Below the pieces are notes generated by a model, which had not been told where the DNA came from, ran no database searches, and saw nothing but the letters and a program-made list of their open reading frames with translations. Source: Flavobacteriaceae bacterium (lineage in GTDB: Bacteria; Bacteroidota; Bacteroidia; Flavobacteriales; Flavobacteriaceae). From it: 58,805 bases of DNA. Location of the stretch: assembly GCA_030830005.1 (NCBI GenBank), contig JAURNV010000033.1, positions 1 through 58,805 of the forward strand, given 5' to 3'. A program made the translations under genes and the position numbers. Of the stretch, positions 18,057 through 24,846 are shown in pieces. The first letter of the stretch is position 1; every line of letters starts with the position of its first letter.

Positions 18057-18162
18057 CGTTTATATGTGTGTTGATACTAGAGAAGCCCTAATTGAACCTG
18101 AATATTGCAATTCATCGCCTTTATTTTATGAGGGCTTAACGCAACCCAACCTTTTATAGCAC

Positions 18163-18804
18163 ATGAGCGAAACATTAAACCACAACTATTCAAAAAAAGA
18201 GGAACGCCTTAATGTTTTGTCGCATGGGCTAGGATTGGTAATGAGCGTGGTTTCTTTACCGTTTCTAATTGTTAAGTCCCATGCGTACGTTGGGTTTTGG
18301 CAGCCTACCAGCTTCATTATTTATGGGTTAAGCCTCATCATTTTGTATGCTGCTTCTACTTTATACCACAGCGCAAAAGACCCCAAGCGCAGAAGGAAGT
18401 TAAACATTTTTGATCATGCGGCTATTTATGTTTTGATAGCGGGTTCGTACACTCCTTACTGCCTTGTTGTTCTCAAAGGAACGTTGGGGTGGGCAGTTTT
18501 TGGTTGTACATGGGTTTTTGCCCTTGTTGGGATAATCTTAAAATTGTTTTTTACAGGGCGGTTTGATAAACTGTCCACGCTGATGTATCTATTAATGGGA
18601 TGGCAAGTTGTTTTTGTAATAAATTCGCTAATTGAAAACGTGCCTCGCCATGATTTACAGCTTCTTTTTTTAGGTGGGTTGTTTTATACGGCTGGTGCCG
18701 TATTTTATTCGCTGAAAAGAATCCCAAACAACCATGCCATTTTTCATGGGTTTGTGTTGTTGGGCAGCCTGTGCCATTTTCTAAGTGTGTATTGGTTCCT
18801 ATAA
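18163..18804 (+). CDS. hemolysin III family (PAQR) membrane protein
   Basis: 213 aa, seven predicted membrane segments. The family hallmarks are in order: EERLNVLSHGLGLV with the first His, YAASTLYHSAKDP with the Ser/His pair, KLNIFDHAAIYVLIAGSYTP with the Asp-His, and a final NNHAIFHGFVLLGS. Together these form the buried zinc site of PAQR proteins. Despite the name, physiological roles are mostly unclear. The ATG is 106 nt after folB, with no promoter element found. Confidence 0.9.
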   Translation: MSETLNHNYSKKEERLNVLSHGLGLVMSVVSLPFLIVKSHAYVGFWQPTSFIIYGLSLIILYAASTLYHSAKDPKRRRKLNIFDHAAIYVLIAGSYTPYCLVVLKGTLGWAVFGCTWVFALVGIILKLFFTGRFDKLSTLMYLLMGWQVVFVINSLIENVPRHDLQLLFLGGLFYTAGAVFYSLKRIPNNHAIFHGFVLLGSLCHFLSVYWFL

Positions 18805-18820
18805 CGTGATCTTTCCTTCG

Positions 18821-18854
18821 CATAGCTGTTGTGGGGGATAAGCTAAGAGGAAAA
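18821..18854 (+). repeat. 34-bp direct repeat, copy 1
   Basis: 34 bp starting CATAGCTGTTGTGGGGGATA, identical to 19412-19445 except at 18846 (A versus C). It contains a short internal inverted repeat TAGCT/AGCTA. It lies just after the hemolysin III gene and runs into the GTG of the small ORF at 18856; its end AGAGGAAAA resembles a ribosome-binding site there. Confidence 0.7.
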
Positions 18855-18855
18855 G

Positions 18856-19023
18856 GTGAGCTTTTTTTCTACTTCGCAGCTTATAGCCAAGTTAAGCGAA
18901 TTTGTCCACGAGGGCGTACCGACTAAAGAAAGCATCTATGCCCTTATCGAAGAGATGGGCTTTGAGCTGGCAGAAATTAAACCTTTTTCGTATGTTTGGA
19001 TATGCACCCATAAAACCGCTTAA
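18856..19023 (+). CDS. small protein, 55 aa, unknown
   Basis: Opens with GTG five bases after an AGAGG purine run, following an in-frame stop 15 nt upstream. The product is a plausible soluble protein: two amphipathic helices (SQLIAKLSEFVHEG and KESIYALIEEMGFELA) then a strand-like aromatic end (KPFSYVWICTHKTA). I do not recognise the family. It is followed after 2 nt by the first of two tiny membrane ORFs, which suggests an operon. Codon use looks native. It is possible that only part of the set is translated. Confidence 0.5.
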   Translation: MSFFSTSQLIAKLSEFVHEGVPTKESIYALIEEMGFELAEIKPFSYVWICTHKTA

Positions 19024-19025
19024 CT

Positions 19026-19100
19026 ATGATTTTTTTAGAACTTCTTTTTTGGTTATTTGTGGTTTGCTATGTTTTTTGGGGCATATTTTTTGACGACTAA
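19026..19100 (+). CDS. tiny membrane protein, 24 aa
   Basis: Starts 2 nt after the preceding ORF and is one hydrophobic helix (LELLFWLFVVCYVFWGIF) ending Asp-Asp. Its TAA shares one base with the ATG of the next ORF (TAATG), the classic arrangement for translational coupling. Size and topology resemble small single-span subunits or regulators, but no family is recognised. An overlapping 71-residue frame (19057-19272) competes for the same DNA. Confidence 0.42.
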   Translation: MIFLELLFWLFVVCYVFWGIFFDD

Positions 19101-19174
19101 TGCTTGTCTTGCTAGAAATTGTACTGTTTGTGGCGGTGTACTACGTCGCCCTTTGGCTAAACGAAAAGTTGTAG
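19100..19174 (+). CDS. tiny membrane protein, 24 aa, coupled to the previous one
   Basis: Begins in the TAATG overlap. One hydrophobic helix (VLLEIVLFVAVYYVALWL) ends Asn-Glu-Lys-Leu. It has the same length and type as the preceding ORF but little sequence identity, so the pair is not an obvious recent duplication. Tight spacing of all three small frames is the main support for coding. Confidence 0.42.
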   Translation: MLVLLEIVLFVAVYYVALWLNEKL

Positions 19175-19308
19175 GGTGCTTTACTTTCCGTTTTTTTGAA
19201 AATTATTTGCAAACAATGTTGGCTGAATACCACAGTTTTGTTGTTGGGTACCAAAATGACGATGATTGGTAAAATATTTTTCTGAATTGATTTGACAAAA
19301 AAAATAAC

Positions 19309-19331
19309 TACTCCAGTCGGAGTGTTTTTTT
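19309..19331 (+). terminator. intrinsic terminator after the small-ORF cluster
   Basis: Stem ACTCC (19310-19314) / GGAGT (19319-19323), 4-nt loop AGTC, then G and seven T. The stem is short but the T run is strong. Confidence 0.5.
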
Positions 19332-19373
19332 ATGTCCTTGTTTTTCTTCTAGGGCGTATGTTTCTTTAGCATT

Positions 19374-19502
19374 ATGAGAGAAGCCAAAGAAAAAGCCGCG
19401 CGAGCCCAACACATAGCTGTTGTGGGGGATAAGCTACGAGGAAAAATTGGGGTTGTATGTTTATTGGCCCTTGAAGTACCATCACAACAAGAGGGCATCT
19501 AA
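19374..19502 (+). CDS. possible small protein, 42 aa, containing repeat copy 2
   Basis: An ATG frame that starts with a charged helix (MREAKEKAARAQ). It then reads through the 34-bp repeat as HIAVVGDKLRGK and ends after a short hydrophobic stretch. No family recognised and no promoter element seen. Because the same repeat at 18821 is not in an open frame, this may be incidental. Confidence 0.22.
   Translation: MREAKEKAARAQHIAVVGDKLRGKIGVVCLLALEVPSQQEGI
19412..19445 (+). repeat. 34-bp direct repeat, copy 2
   Basis: 33 of 34 bases identical to 18821-18854, separated by about 590 bp. Flanks are unrelated, so the unit boundaries are sharp. Confidence 0.7.
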
Positions 19503-19595
19503 CGATAGGGTATTAAAATATTTCTTTTGAAAATTGAGCAATCCTGCCTGCGCAAAAGCCATAGCCTTCTTTTCGGTGGGGGAGTAAAAAAATAG

Positions 19596-19603
19596 TATTT
19601 TTG
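19596..19603 (+). promoter_or_regulatory. -7 element TATTTTTG for tRNA-Cys
   Basis: TATTTTTG ends 10 nt before the tRNA 5' end; the same element and spacing precede the tRNA at 57859. A TTTCGG at 19571-19576 is in the right place for a -33 element. Confidence 0.65.
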
Positions 19604-19613
19604 CCGTCCAACA

Positions 19614-19684
19614 GGCACCGTGGCCGAGTGGCTAGGCAGAGCTCTGCAAAAGCTTGTACAGCGGTTCGAATCCGCTCGGTGCCT
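19614..19684 (+). tRNA. tRNA-Cys (GCA)
   Basis: Cloverleaf: acceptor GGCACCG pairs with CGGTGCC. The anticodon loop CTGCAAA on stem GAGCT/AGCTT gives anticodon GCA, and the T arm is GCGGTTCGAATCCGC. The discriminator base is T, as expected for Cys. No CCA is encoded. The stop codon of lysE on the other strand begins at the next base. Confidence 0.95.
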
Positions 19685-20356
19685 CTACTTTAACCGTTCT
19701 TCTATGCGGCTTTCTAATTTTTGTTTCTGCTCTGGAAACACCCCCTGAAACACAAAAAACAATCCGAAGACAATCAAAATGAGGTGCACAAACTGTTTGA
19801 GTTTATAAATTATCGTTGGTGTGAGGATGTTTTTTAATTGTTTTGCTAAGTAAATCTTAAACAAATCCAACATAAGATAAATAAGAAGGATGTATCCAAA
19901 AAACGCAATTAGGCTTGTGTCGTTCATTTGATATTTTGCTCCAAAAACAACCACCAATCCCAGCCAAAACAAAAAAACGCCAATATTGATGGCGTTTAAC
20001 AAAAACCCTTTTGCTATAAAAGAAAAATAGCTTCCCCGAGCAAGCTGTTCCGACTCAAAAACAATTTTGTGTTTATGGCCGCGTGTTAAAAAAAAAGAAA
20101 CCGTCCCAAAAGCAAAAAGGACAATACCTCCTAATAAATACCACTGTGGATTACTTTCAAGACTGTTGTGGAGCGTTTTGGCGCCTAAAAGGGCGATAAG
20201 AATAAAAAAAATATCCGCGATTATGGCGCCCAGATCAACACACAGGGCGCGTCTTACGCCTTTTGAAATACTGGTTTCAATAATGACAAAAAAAACGGGG
20301 CCCGTTGACACCACCAGCAAAAGAGAAAAGGGGATTGCCGAAAGAAACTCATTCAT
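19685..20356 (-). CDS. LysE family amino-acid/metabolite exporter
   Basis: 223 aa, about six membrane segments. The N-terminus (IPFSLLLVVSTGPVFFVIIETSISKGVRRAL) has the LysE/RhtB pattern of a GP-containing first helix followed by a basic loop (family form PGP). AKGFLLNAINIGVFLFWLGL is the family's NP-type fourth segment, with NAIN replacing the common NPK. A polar basic tail follows. The substrate cannot be predicted. It overlaps the GIN-protein gene by 8 nt and so is probably co-transcribed. Confidence 0.82.
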   Translation of the reverse strand: MNEFLSAIPFSLLLVVSTGPVFFVIIETSISKGVRRALCVDLGAIIADIFFILIALLGAKTLHNSLESNPQWYLLGGIVLFAFGTVSFFLTRGHKHKIVFESEQLARGSYFSFIAKGFLLNAINIGVFLFWLGLVVVFGAKYQMNDTSLIAFFGYILLIYLMLDLFKIYLAKQLKNILTPTIIYKLKQFVHLILIVFGLFFVFQGVFPEQKQKLESRIEERLK

Positions 20357-21041
20357 TTTTAGGGGATTGGTTGGGGGTGTCCTCTGTCAAAGAAATGTTC
20401 CCGCCAACAGCAATTTTTTTTATCAATTTTTTGGGTTTCCCAGACACAATTACAGAGCCTCCAAAGGAAACCTTTGCTTCTGCTAGTTCTGTCGCGCGAA
20501 CTGCGGCTGTTCCTCCTGCTTTTACGCTGACATCTACTTGTTCAGAGTCAAGAGTAGCGGCATCAACAACACCGCCTGCGCTTACCCTATGGCTTTGTGT
20601 CTTTGCGGAGCCAGTAAGCGTGACTATTCCGCCCGAAACGGTTTTAGTAGTTACTTTTTGAACATCTAGAATCGCTTCTATTTCTGCACCTTCTTGGGCT
20701 TTCAGTACAATACTTTGTTGAAACAAAACATCTTGGCATGACACAAAAGCGCCTTCGTTTGCGTCAATTACTTCCAAAGGACTAGAGGAAAAAAGCGCAA
20801 CAGTCGTGTTAAAGCCGCTAAGCCGCTTTTTAATATCCATGCGGATATATAGCTTCCCGTTTTTGTTTTTATACGAAAGGTACTCTTTGTTTTTCCCTTC
20901 TACTGTTAGAGAGTCTGCTTCAGAAGGAATAACAGTAACGCGAATGCCATCAAAAACCTTTATTTCATCAAATTGTCCTAAACGATAGGTTTGGGCATAA
21001 GTACAACAAGCGGTTAAAAGGGAAATAAGAAGGAGTCGCAT
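20349..21041 (-). CDS. DUF2807 (putative auto-transporter adhesin, head GIN domain) protein
   Basis: 230 aa with signal peptide MRLLLISLLTACCTYAQ. The rest is right-handed parallel beta-helix-like sequence with repeated short strands separated by Gly/Ser/Asn turns (VSGGIVTLTGSAKTQ, VSAGGVVDAATLDSEQ, VKAGGTAAVRATEL, FGGSVIVSG). This is the Bacteroidota GIN domain architecture. It is exported, role unknown. A promoter element precedes it and lysE follows in overlap. Confidence 0.82.
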   Translation of the reverse strand: MRLLLISLLTACCTYAQTYRLGQFDEIKVFDGIRVTVIPSEADSLTVEGKNKEYLSYKNKNGKLYIRMDIKKRLSGFNTTVALFSSSPLEVIDANEGAFVSCQDVLFQQSIVLKAQEGAEIEAILDVQKVTTKTVSGGIVTLTGSAKTQSHRVSAGGVVDAATLDSEQVDVSVKAGGTAAVRATELAEAKVSFGGSVIVSGKPKKLIKKIAVGGNISLTEDTPNQSPKNE

Positions 21042-21057
21042 AAATAAAGTCTTTACT

Positions 21058-21065
21058 CAAATATA
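21058..21065 (-). promoter_or_regulatory. -7 element TATATTTG for the GIN-lysE unit
   Basis: TATATTTG on the minus strand ends 16 nt before the GIN-protein ATG. Confidence 0.55.
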
Positions 21066-21069
21066 AGGA

Positions 21070-23229
21070 TTATTCTTTGTGGCCTATAAGCAATAAGTCT
21101 AAATGGCGTTTGATAGAGTCGGCGCCTTCCACTTCTACACAAACACGGTCGCCCAGTTGATATTTGATTTTTGTTTTTTTTCCTACAAAAGCATACTCCC
21201 TTTCGTCATAAACAAAAAAATCTCCGGGAATATCTTGTGGACGTATCATTCCCTCACATTTATTTCCTTCAATTTCTACATAAATCCCGCGTTCTACAAC
21301 CCCTGAAATGACACCTACAAAACGTTCTCCTATGCGCCCTTCCATATATTTTACTTGCATGAACTTAATAGAGTCCCGCTCTGCTTTTGTCGCTAAAAGT
21401 TCCATCGCTGAGCAGTGCTTCATAGACGTCTCGTACACTTGATGTTTGGGTGATTTTTTTTCTTCAAGATAGTGCTGTAATAACCTGTGTGCTACAACAT
21501 CAGGATAGCGCCTTATTGGGGACGTAAAATGCGTATAATAAGCAAACCCCAATCCATAGTGTCCAATATTTTGTGTGCTATATATTGCCTTACTCATGCT
21601 TCGAATGGTTAGTGTATCGATAAGGTTTTGTTCTTTTTTATTGCGAATATCTTTGAGTAATTTATTGATAGAATGGGCTGTAGTTTCGGGAGAAGCTAAG
21701 TTTAAAGAGTACCCAAAATTTCCAATTATCCGTTTTAATTGATCCAATTTCTCTTCGTCTGGTTCGTCATGAATTCTAAACACAAAGGTTTTCTTTGGGT
21801 CTTGCTTGGCAATAAACTCAGATACTTTTTTGTTTGCCAACAACATATATTCTTCAATCAATTTATTGGCTTCTTTACTTGTTTTAACAAAAACAGCTAT
21901 TGGCTTTTTGTTTTCATCAAGTTCAAATTTAACTTCTTCTTTATCAAAAGAAATTGCTCCGTTTTGCATTCTTTTTTTACGTAAATTTTTTGCAGTTTCA
22001 TCTAATTGAAGAATGGCATTAACAACTTCTGGGCTTGCTGTATATGCTTGTTTTGAAAGTGAAATTTCTTTAGGAATTTCACCTTGTCTGGTTTCTATTA
22101 TATGTTGTGCTTCGTGATAAGCAAAACGATAATTAGAATTTATTACTGTCTTACAAAACTTTTGATCACGCACCGTTCCAAATTTATCTAAGGTAAAAAT
22201 TGCAGAAAAGGTGAACTTTTCTTCATCTGGCCTTAGTGAACAAACCTTGTTTGATAACTGTTCGGGTAACATTGGAACAACTCTATCTACCAAATAAACT
22301 GATGTTCCTCTTTGATAGGCTTCATCATCAAGGAGCGATCCTGGTGTTACGTAATGGGATACGTCTGCAATATGAATCCCAACTTCAAATAAATCATCTT
22401 CAAGGGTTTTATAAGAAATCGCGTCATCATAGTCTTTTGCGTCTGTAGGATCAATAGTAAATGTTAATACATCCCGATAATCCTCTCTTTTTTCAATTTC
22501 ATTTGAATTTAAATGAACGTCAATATTGTTTGCTTCTGCCTCAATATGTGGGTCAAATTTATAAGGCAACCCATATTCTGCTAAGATCGTGTGTATTTCG
22601 GTATTTGCTTCTCCTGGTAACCCTAAAACCTCGATAATTTCTGCTTGAGGGGATTTAGTTTCTTTCCATGTTGTAAAAGAAATCAAAACACGATCTCCAT
22701 CTTCTACTTTTAGTTTTGGTTTTTTATCTATAAAGAAATCGACCTGGGATATTTTTGGACTAATCCGAACAAAAAGTGTTCCGTTCTTTTTTTGAAGAGT
22801 TCCAACAAATTGTTTTCTTTTTCTCTCTAATACATCAATTATTTTCGCCTCTTTCCTTTTCTTTCCTCTAGAGGGATATAAATAAAAAAGGACAGTGTCC
22901 CCACTAAATGCTTTATGGTTTTCTTTTACAAGTAAGTCTTCTTCAAAATCTTCTGAAATAATATATCCAACTCCTTTTCCTGACAGGTCTAGTATTCCTT
23001 CATGATATTTTTTTTGTGACTTCGCTTTATAAGTACCTCTGCTAACCTGTTCAATAAAATTGAGGGTAGTTAATTTTTTTAGGCTTTTTATAACGTGGTT
23101 TCTCCCGCTAGGATCATCAATATTTAAACGAGAGCTTATTTGTTTATATGTGAAAGATTGAGCGGGATGCTGTTCTATAATATTCAGAATGCTTTTTTGA
23201 ACAGAAAGGGTTTTCTTTTTTTTTCCCAT
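21070..23229 (-). CDS. rnr: ribonuclease R
   Basis: 719 aa 3'-5' exoribonuclease. An N-terminal winged-helix region (FTYKQISSRLNIDDPSGRNHVIKSL) precedes cold-shock domains. The RNB catalytic core follows, with FTIDPTDAKDYDDAISY (metal-binding aspartates near residue 270) and FRIHDEPDEEKLDQL. HYGLGFAYYTHFTSPIRRYPD is the RNase II/R signature. A C-terminal S1 domain follows (GVISGVVERGIYVEIEGNKCEGMI). It degrades structured RNA. The gene appears richer in A+T than its neighbours, continuing into the AT-rich gap upstream. Confidence 0.96.
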   Translation of the reverse strand: MGKKKKTLSVQKSILNIIEQHPAQSFTYKQISSRLNIDDPSGRNHVIKSLKKLTTLNFIEQVSRGTYKAKSQKKYHEGILDLSGKGVGYIISEDFEEDLLVKENHKAFSGDTVLFYLYPSRGKKRKEAKIIDVLERKRKQFVGTLQKKNGTLFVRISPKISQVDFFIDKKPKLKVEDGDRVLISFTTWKETKSPQAEIIEVLGLPGEANTEIHTILAEYGLPYKFDPHIEAEANNIDVHLNSNEIEKREDYRDVLTFTIDPTDAKDYDDAISYKTLEDDLFEVGIHIADVSHYVTPGSLLDDEAYQRGTSVYLVDRVVPMLPEQLSNKVCSLRPDEEKFTFSAIFTLDKFGTVRDQKFCKTVINSNYRFAYHEAQHIIETRQGEIPKEISLSKQAYTASPEVVNAILQLDETAKNLRKKRMQNGAISFDKEEVKFELDENKKPIAVFVKTSKEANKLIEEYMLLANKKVSEFIAKQDPKKTFVFRIHDEPDEEKLDQLKRIIGNFGYSLNLASPETTAHSINKLLKDIRNKKEQNLIDTLTIRSMSKAIYSTQNIGHYGLGFAYYTHFTSPIRRYPDVVAHRLLQHYLEEKKSPKHQVYETSMKHCSAMELLATKAERDSIKFMQVKYMEGRIGERFVGVISGVVERGIYVEIEGNKCEGMIRPQDIPGDFFVYDEREYAFVGKKTKIKYQLGDRVCVEVEGADSIKRHLDLLLIGHKE

Positions 23230-23234
23230 ACAGA

Positions 23235-23242
23235 CAAAGGTA
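23235..23242 (-). promoter_or_regulatory. -7 element TACCTTTG for rnr
   Basis: TACCTTTG on the minus strand ends 5 nt before the rnr ATG, implying a leaderless mRNA. Confidence 0.6.
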
Positions 23243-23643
23243 CATCTTCTACAACCAACACAATCGTTATTAACATGTTAATTAATCATCATATGATTTC
23301 TTTTAATTTAATTTTAAAATAATGGATATTATAGGGTGTTTATAAATAGCATAATTTTTAAAATTATAATTTAACACAAAGAAAATCAATAAGATACATA
23401 GGTGCAAATTGAATTAAAATTGTTAATAGAGTTATTTTATTTGTTGATTTTAAGGAGAGTAAATTCTAAAAAAGTTGAGGTGTAAAAACAAAAAAAAAGT
23501 TCTTAAGGTTAAGGCGATTTGGTTTATAAACAGTTATTATTTAAAATGAACATTTTATTTAACAAACCAGAAACTTCAGACACCTATTAAAAAAGGGTTT
23601 ATCAACAATAATAAAATTGTAATTTAGAGATAAATTTTAAAGG
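23243..23643. other. AT-rich divergent intergenic region
   Basis: About 400 bp between divergent rnr and rpiB, the longest gene-free stretch of plain sequence in the left two-thirds of the window. It is strikingly AT-rich with no convincing ORF. It holds DnaA-box-like words: TTATCAACA (23599-23607), TTATAAACA (23524-23532) and its reverse complement TGTTTATAA (23338-23346). No TAnnTTTG element with good spacing was seen for rpiB. It may be a regulatory region or a replication-origin candidate. Confidence 0.4.
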
Positions 23644-24078
23644 ATGCATATTGCTATTGGAAACGACCACGCAGGACCAAAATTAAAGAAAGATATTTTT
23701 AAACTTCTAAACGATTTAGGGCACACCTATACAAATCACGGAACGGATAACGACGAAAGTGTTGACTATCCAGATTTTATTCACCCTGTTGCTGTTGAGG
23801 TTAGAGATAAAAAAGCAGATTTTGGCATAATCATTTGTGGTAGTGGGAACGGAGCAAACATGACAGCAAACAAATACCCAGAGATTAGATCTGCGCTTTG
23901 TTGGTACGAAGAGCTAAGTGCTTTAGCAAGACAACACAACAATGCAAATATTTTAAGTATACCCGCTCGCTTTGTTTCAACACAAGTGGCGTTAGATATG
24001 GTAAAAACGTTTCTTTCTACGGCATTTGAAGGGGGGCGACACGAAACAAGAGTTAATAAAATTCCTCAATGTCGCTAA
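23644..24078 (+). CDS. rpiB: ribose-5-phosphate isomerase B
   Basis: 144 aa. The N-terminus MHIAIGNDHAGPKLKK, DYPDFIHPVA, IIICGSGNGANMTANK (catalytic Cys and anion-binding loop) and RQHNNANILSIPARF are all RpiB signatures. It interconverts ribose-5-phosphate and ribulose-5-phosphate in the pentose phosphate pathway. The last 10 nt overlap the acetyltransferase start, so the two are coupled. Confidence 0.95.
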   Translation: MHIAIGNDHAGPKLKKDIFKLLNDLGHTYTNHGTDNDESVDYPDFIHPVAVEVRDKKADFGIIICGSGNGANMTANKYPEIRSALCWYEELSALARQHNNANILSIPARFVSTQVALDMVKTFLSTAFEGGRHETRVNKIPQCR

Positions 24079-24518
24079 AGTGGACAACCCTTTCGTGGAA
24101 TGATTTAACCAAAGAACAGCTATATCAGATTTTAGCGTTACGCGCCGAGGTATTTGTTGTTGAGCAAGAATGTGCGTATTTAGACCCTGACGATAAAGAC
24201 CAAGAAGCGCAACATTTGCTTATGTACAACAAAAGCATACTTGTTGGTTACGCCCGTATTTTTCTTAATCTATCACCGTGTGTTATTGGAAGAGTTGTGA
24301 TAAAAGAAAGCTTTAGGGGGAAAAACCTTGGCAGACTGCTTATGGAGGCGTCTATCAATCAAGTGCCTGTTGGAAAAACAATTTTTATTTCTGCACAAGA
24401 AAGACTTAAAGCGTTTTATGAATCGCTGGGTTTTAAGCAATCAAAGAAAGGATATTTAGAGGACGGCATTCCCCATATACCTATGACGTTTTGCAGGAAT
24501 CACGCCACTGATCAATAA
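24069..24518 (+). CDS. GNAT-family N-acetyltransferase, ElaA-like
   Basis: 149 aa. The N-terminal half WNDLTKEQLYQILALRAEVFVVEQECAYLDPDDKD is the ElaA pattern. Acetyl-CoA binding is provided by IGRVVIKESFRGKNLGRLL (an R/Q-x-x-G-x-G/A variant), and the C-terminal FYESLGFKQSKKGYLEDGIPHIPM is diagnostic. The substrate is unknown. The gene overlaps rpiB by 10 nt and its 3' end overlaps the convergent rnpA by 38 nt. Confidence 0.88.
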   Translation: MSLKWTTLSWNDLTKEQLYQILALRAEVFVVEQECAYLDPDDKDQEAQHLLMYNKSILVGYARIFLNLSPCVIGRVVIKESFRGKNLGRLLMEASINQVPVGKTIFISAQERLKAFYESLGFKQSKKGYLEDGIPHIPMTFCRNHATDQ

Positions 24519-24846
24519 GTTCCTTCATAGGCTTTTCTAGCCCCTCCAGTGTTGGCATATCTTTGGAGGCGTAAATAAAAAAACCATTACCGTAGAAAAC
24601 CGAATAGTCTTTATTTGTACGCAGGGATTTAAATTGCTCACGCATCAACCGCTTTACCCGATTGCGATCTACTGCTCGAGGGAAGTTTTTTTTTGATACA
24701 CCAAAACCTACCACCAACGCTTCGGCCCCATTTGAACAAACGAGCTTTACGGGCTTTTTTATAAAATGTTGTCCTTCAGTAAAAAGCAAATCAATCTGTT
24801 TTTTACTTTTTAGGCGCGTGACCTCATTCTTGATTCTCGAAAACAT
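24481..24846 (-). CDS. rnpA: ribonuclease P protein component
   Basis: 121 aa basic protein. LKSKKQIDLLFTEGQ at the N-terminus and the RNR signature RAVDRNRVKRLMREQF (about residues 57-72) identify RnpA, which binds the catalytic RNA to mature tRNA 5' ends. The usual partner rpmH is not adjacent. The gene begins inside the last 23 nt of the M1 peptidase gene and ends in 38-nt antisense overlap with the acetyltransferase. Confidence 0.93.
   Translation of the reverse strand: MFSRIKNEVTRLKSKKQIDLLFTEGQHFIKKPVKLVCSNGAEALVVGFGVSKKNFPRAVDRNRVKRLMREQFKSLRTNKDYSVFYGNGFFIYASKDMPTLEGLEKPMKELIDQWRDSCKTS

Noticed and set aside
19057-19272. 71-residue open frame with a CxxC (NCTVCGG) overlapping the tiny membrane ORFs
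   Set aside because: It competes for the same DNA as the two tightly spaced 24-codon ORFs, whose 2-nt gap and TAATG overlap look more like real coupling. It is kept as an alternative.
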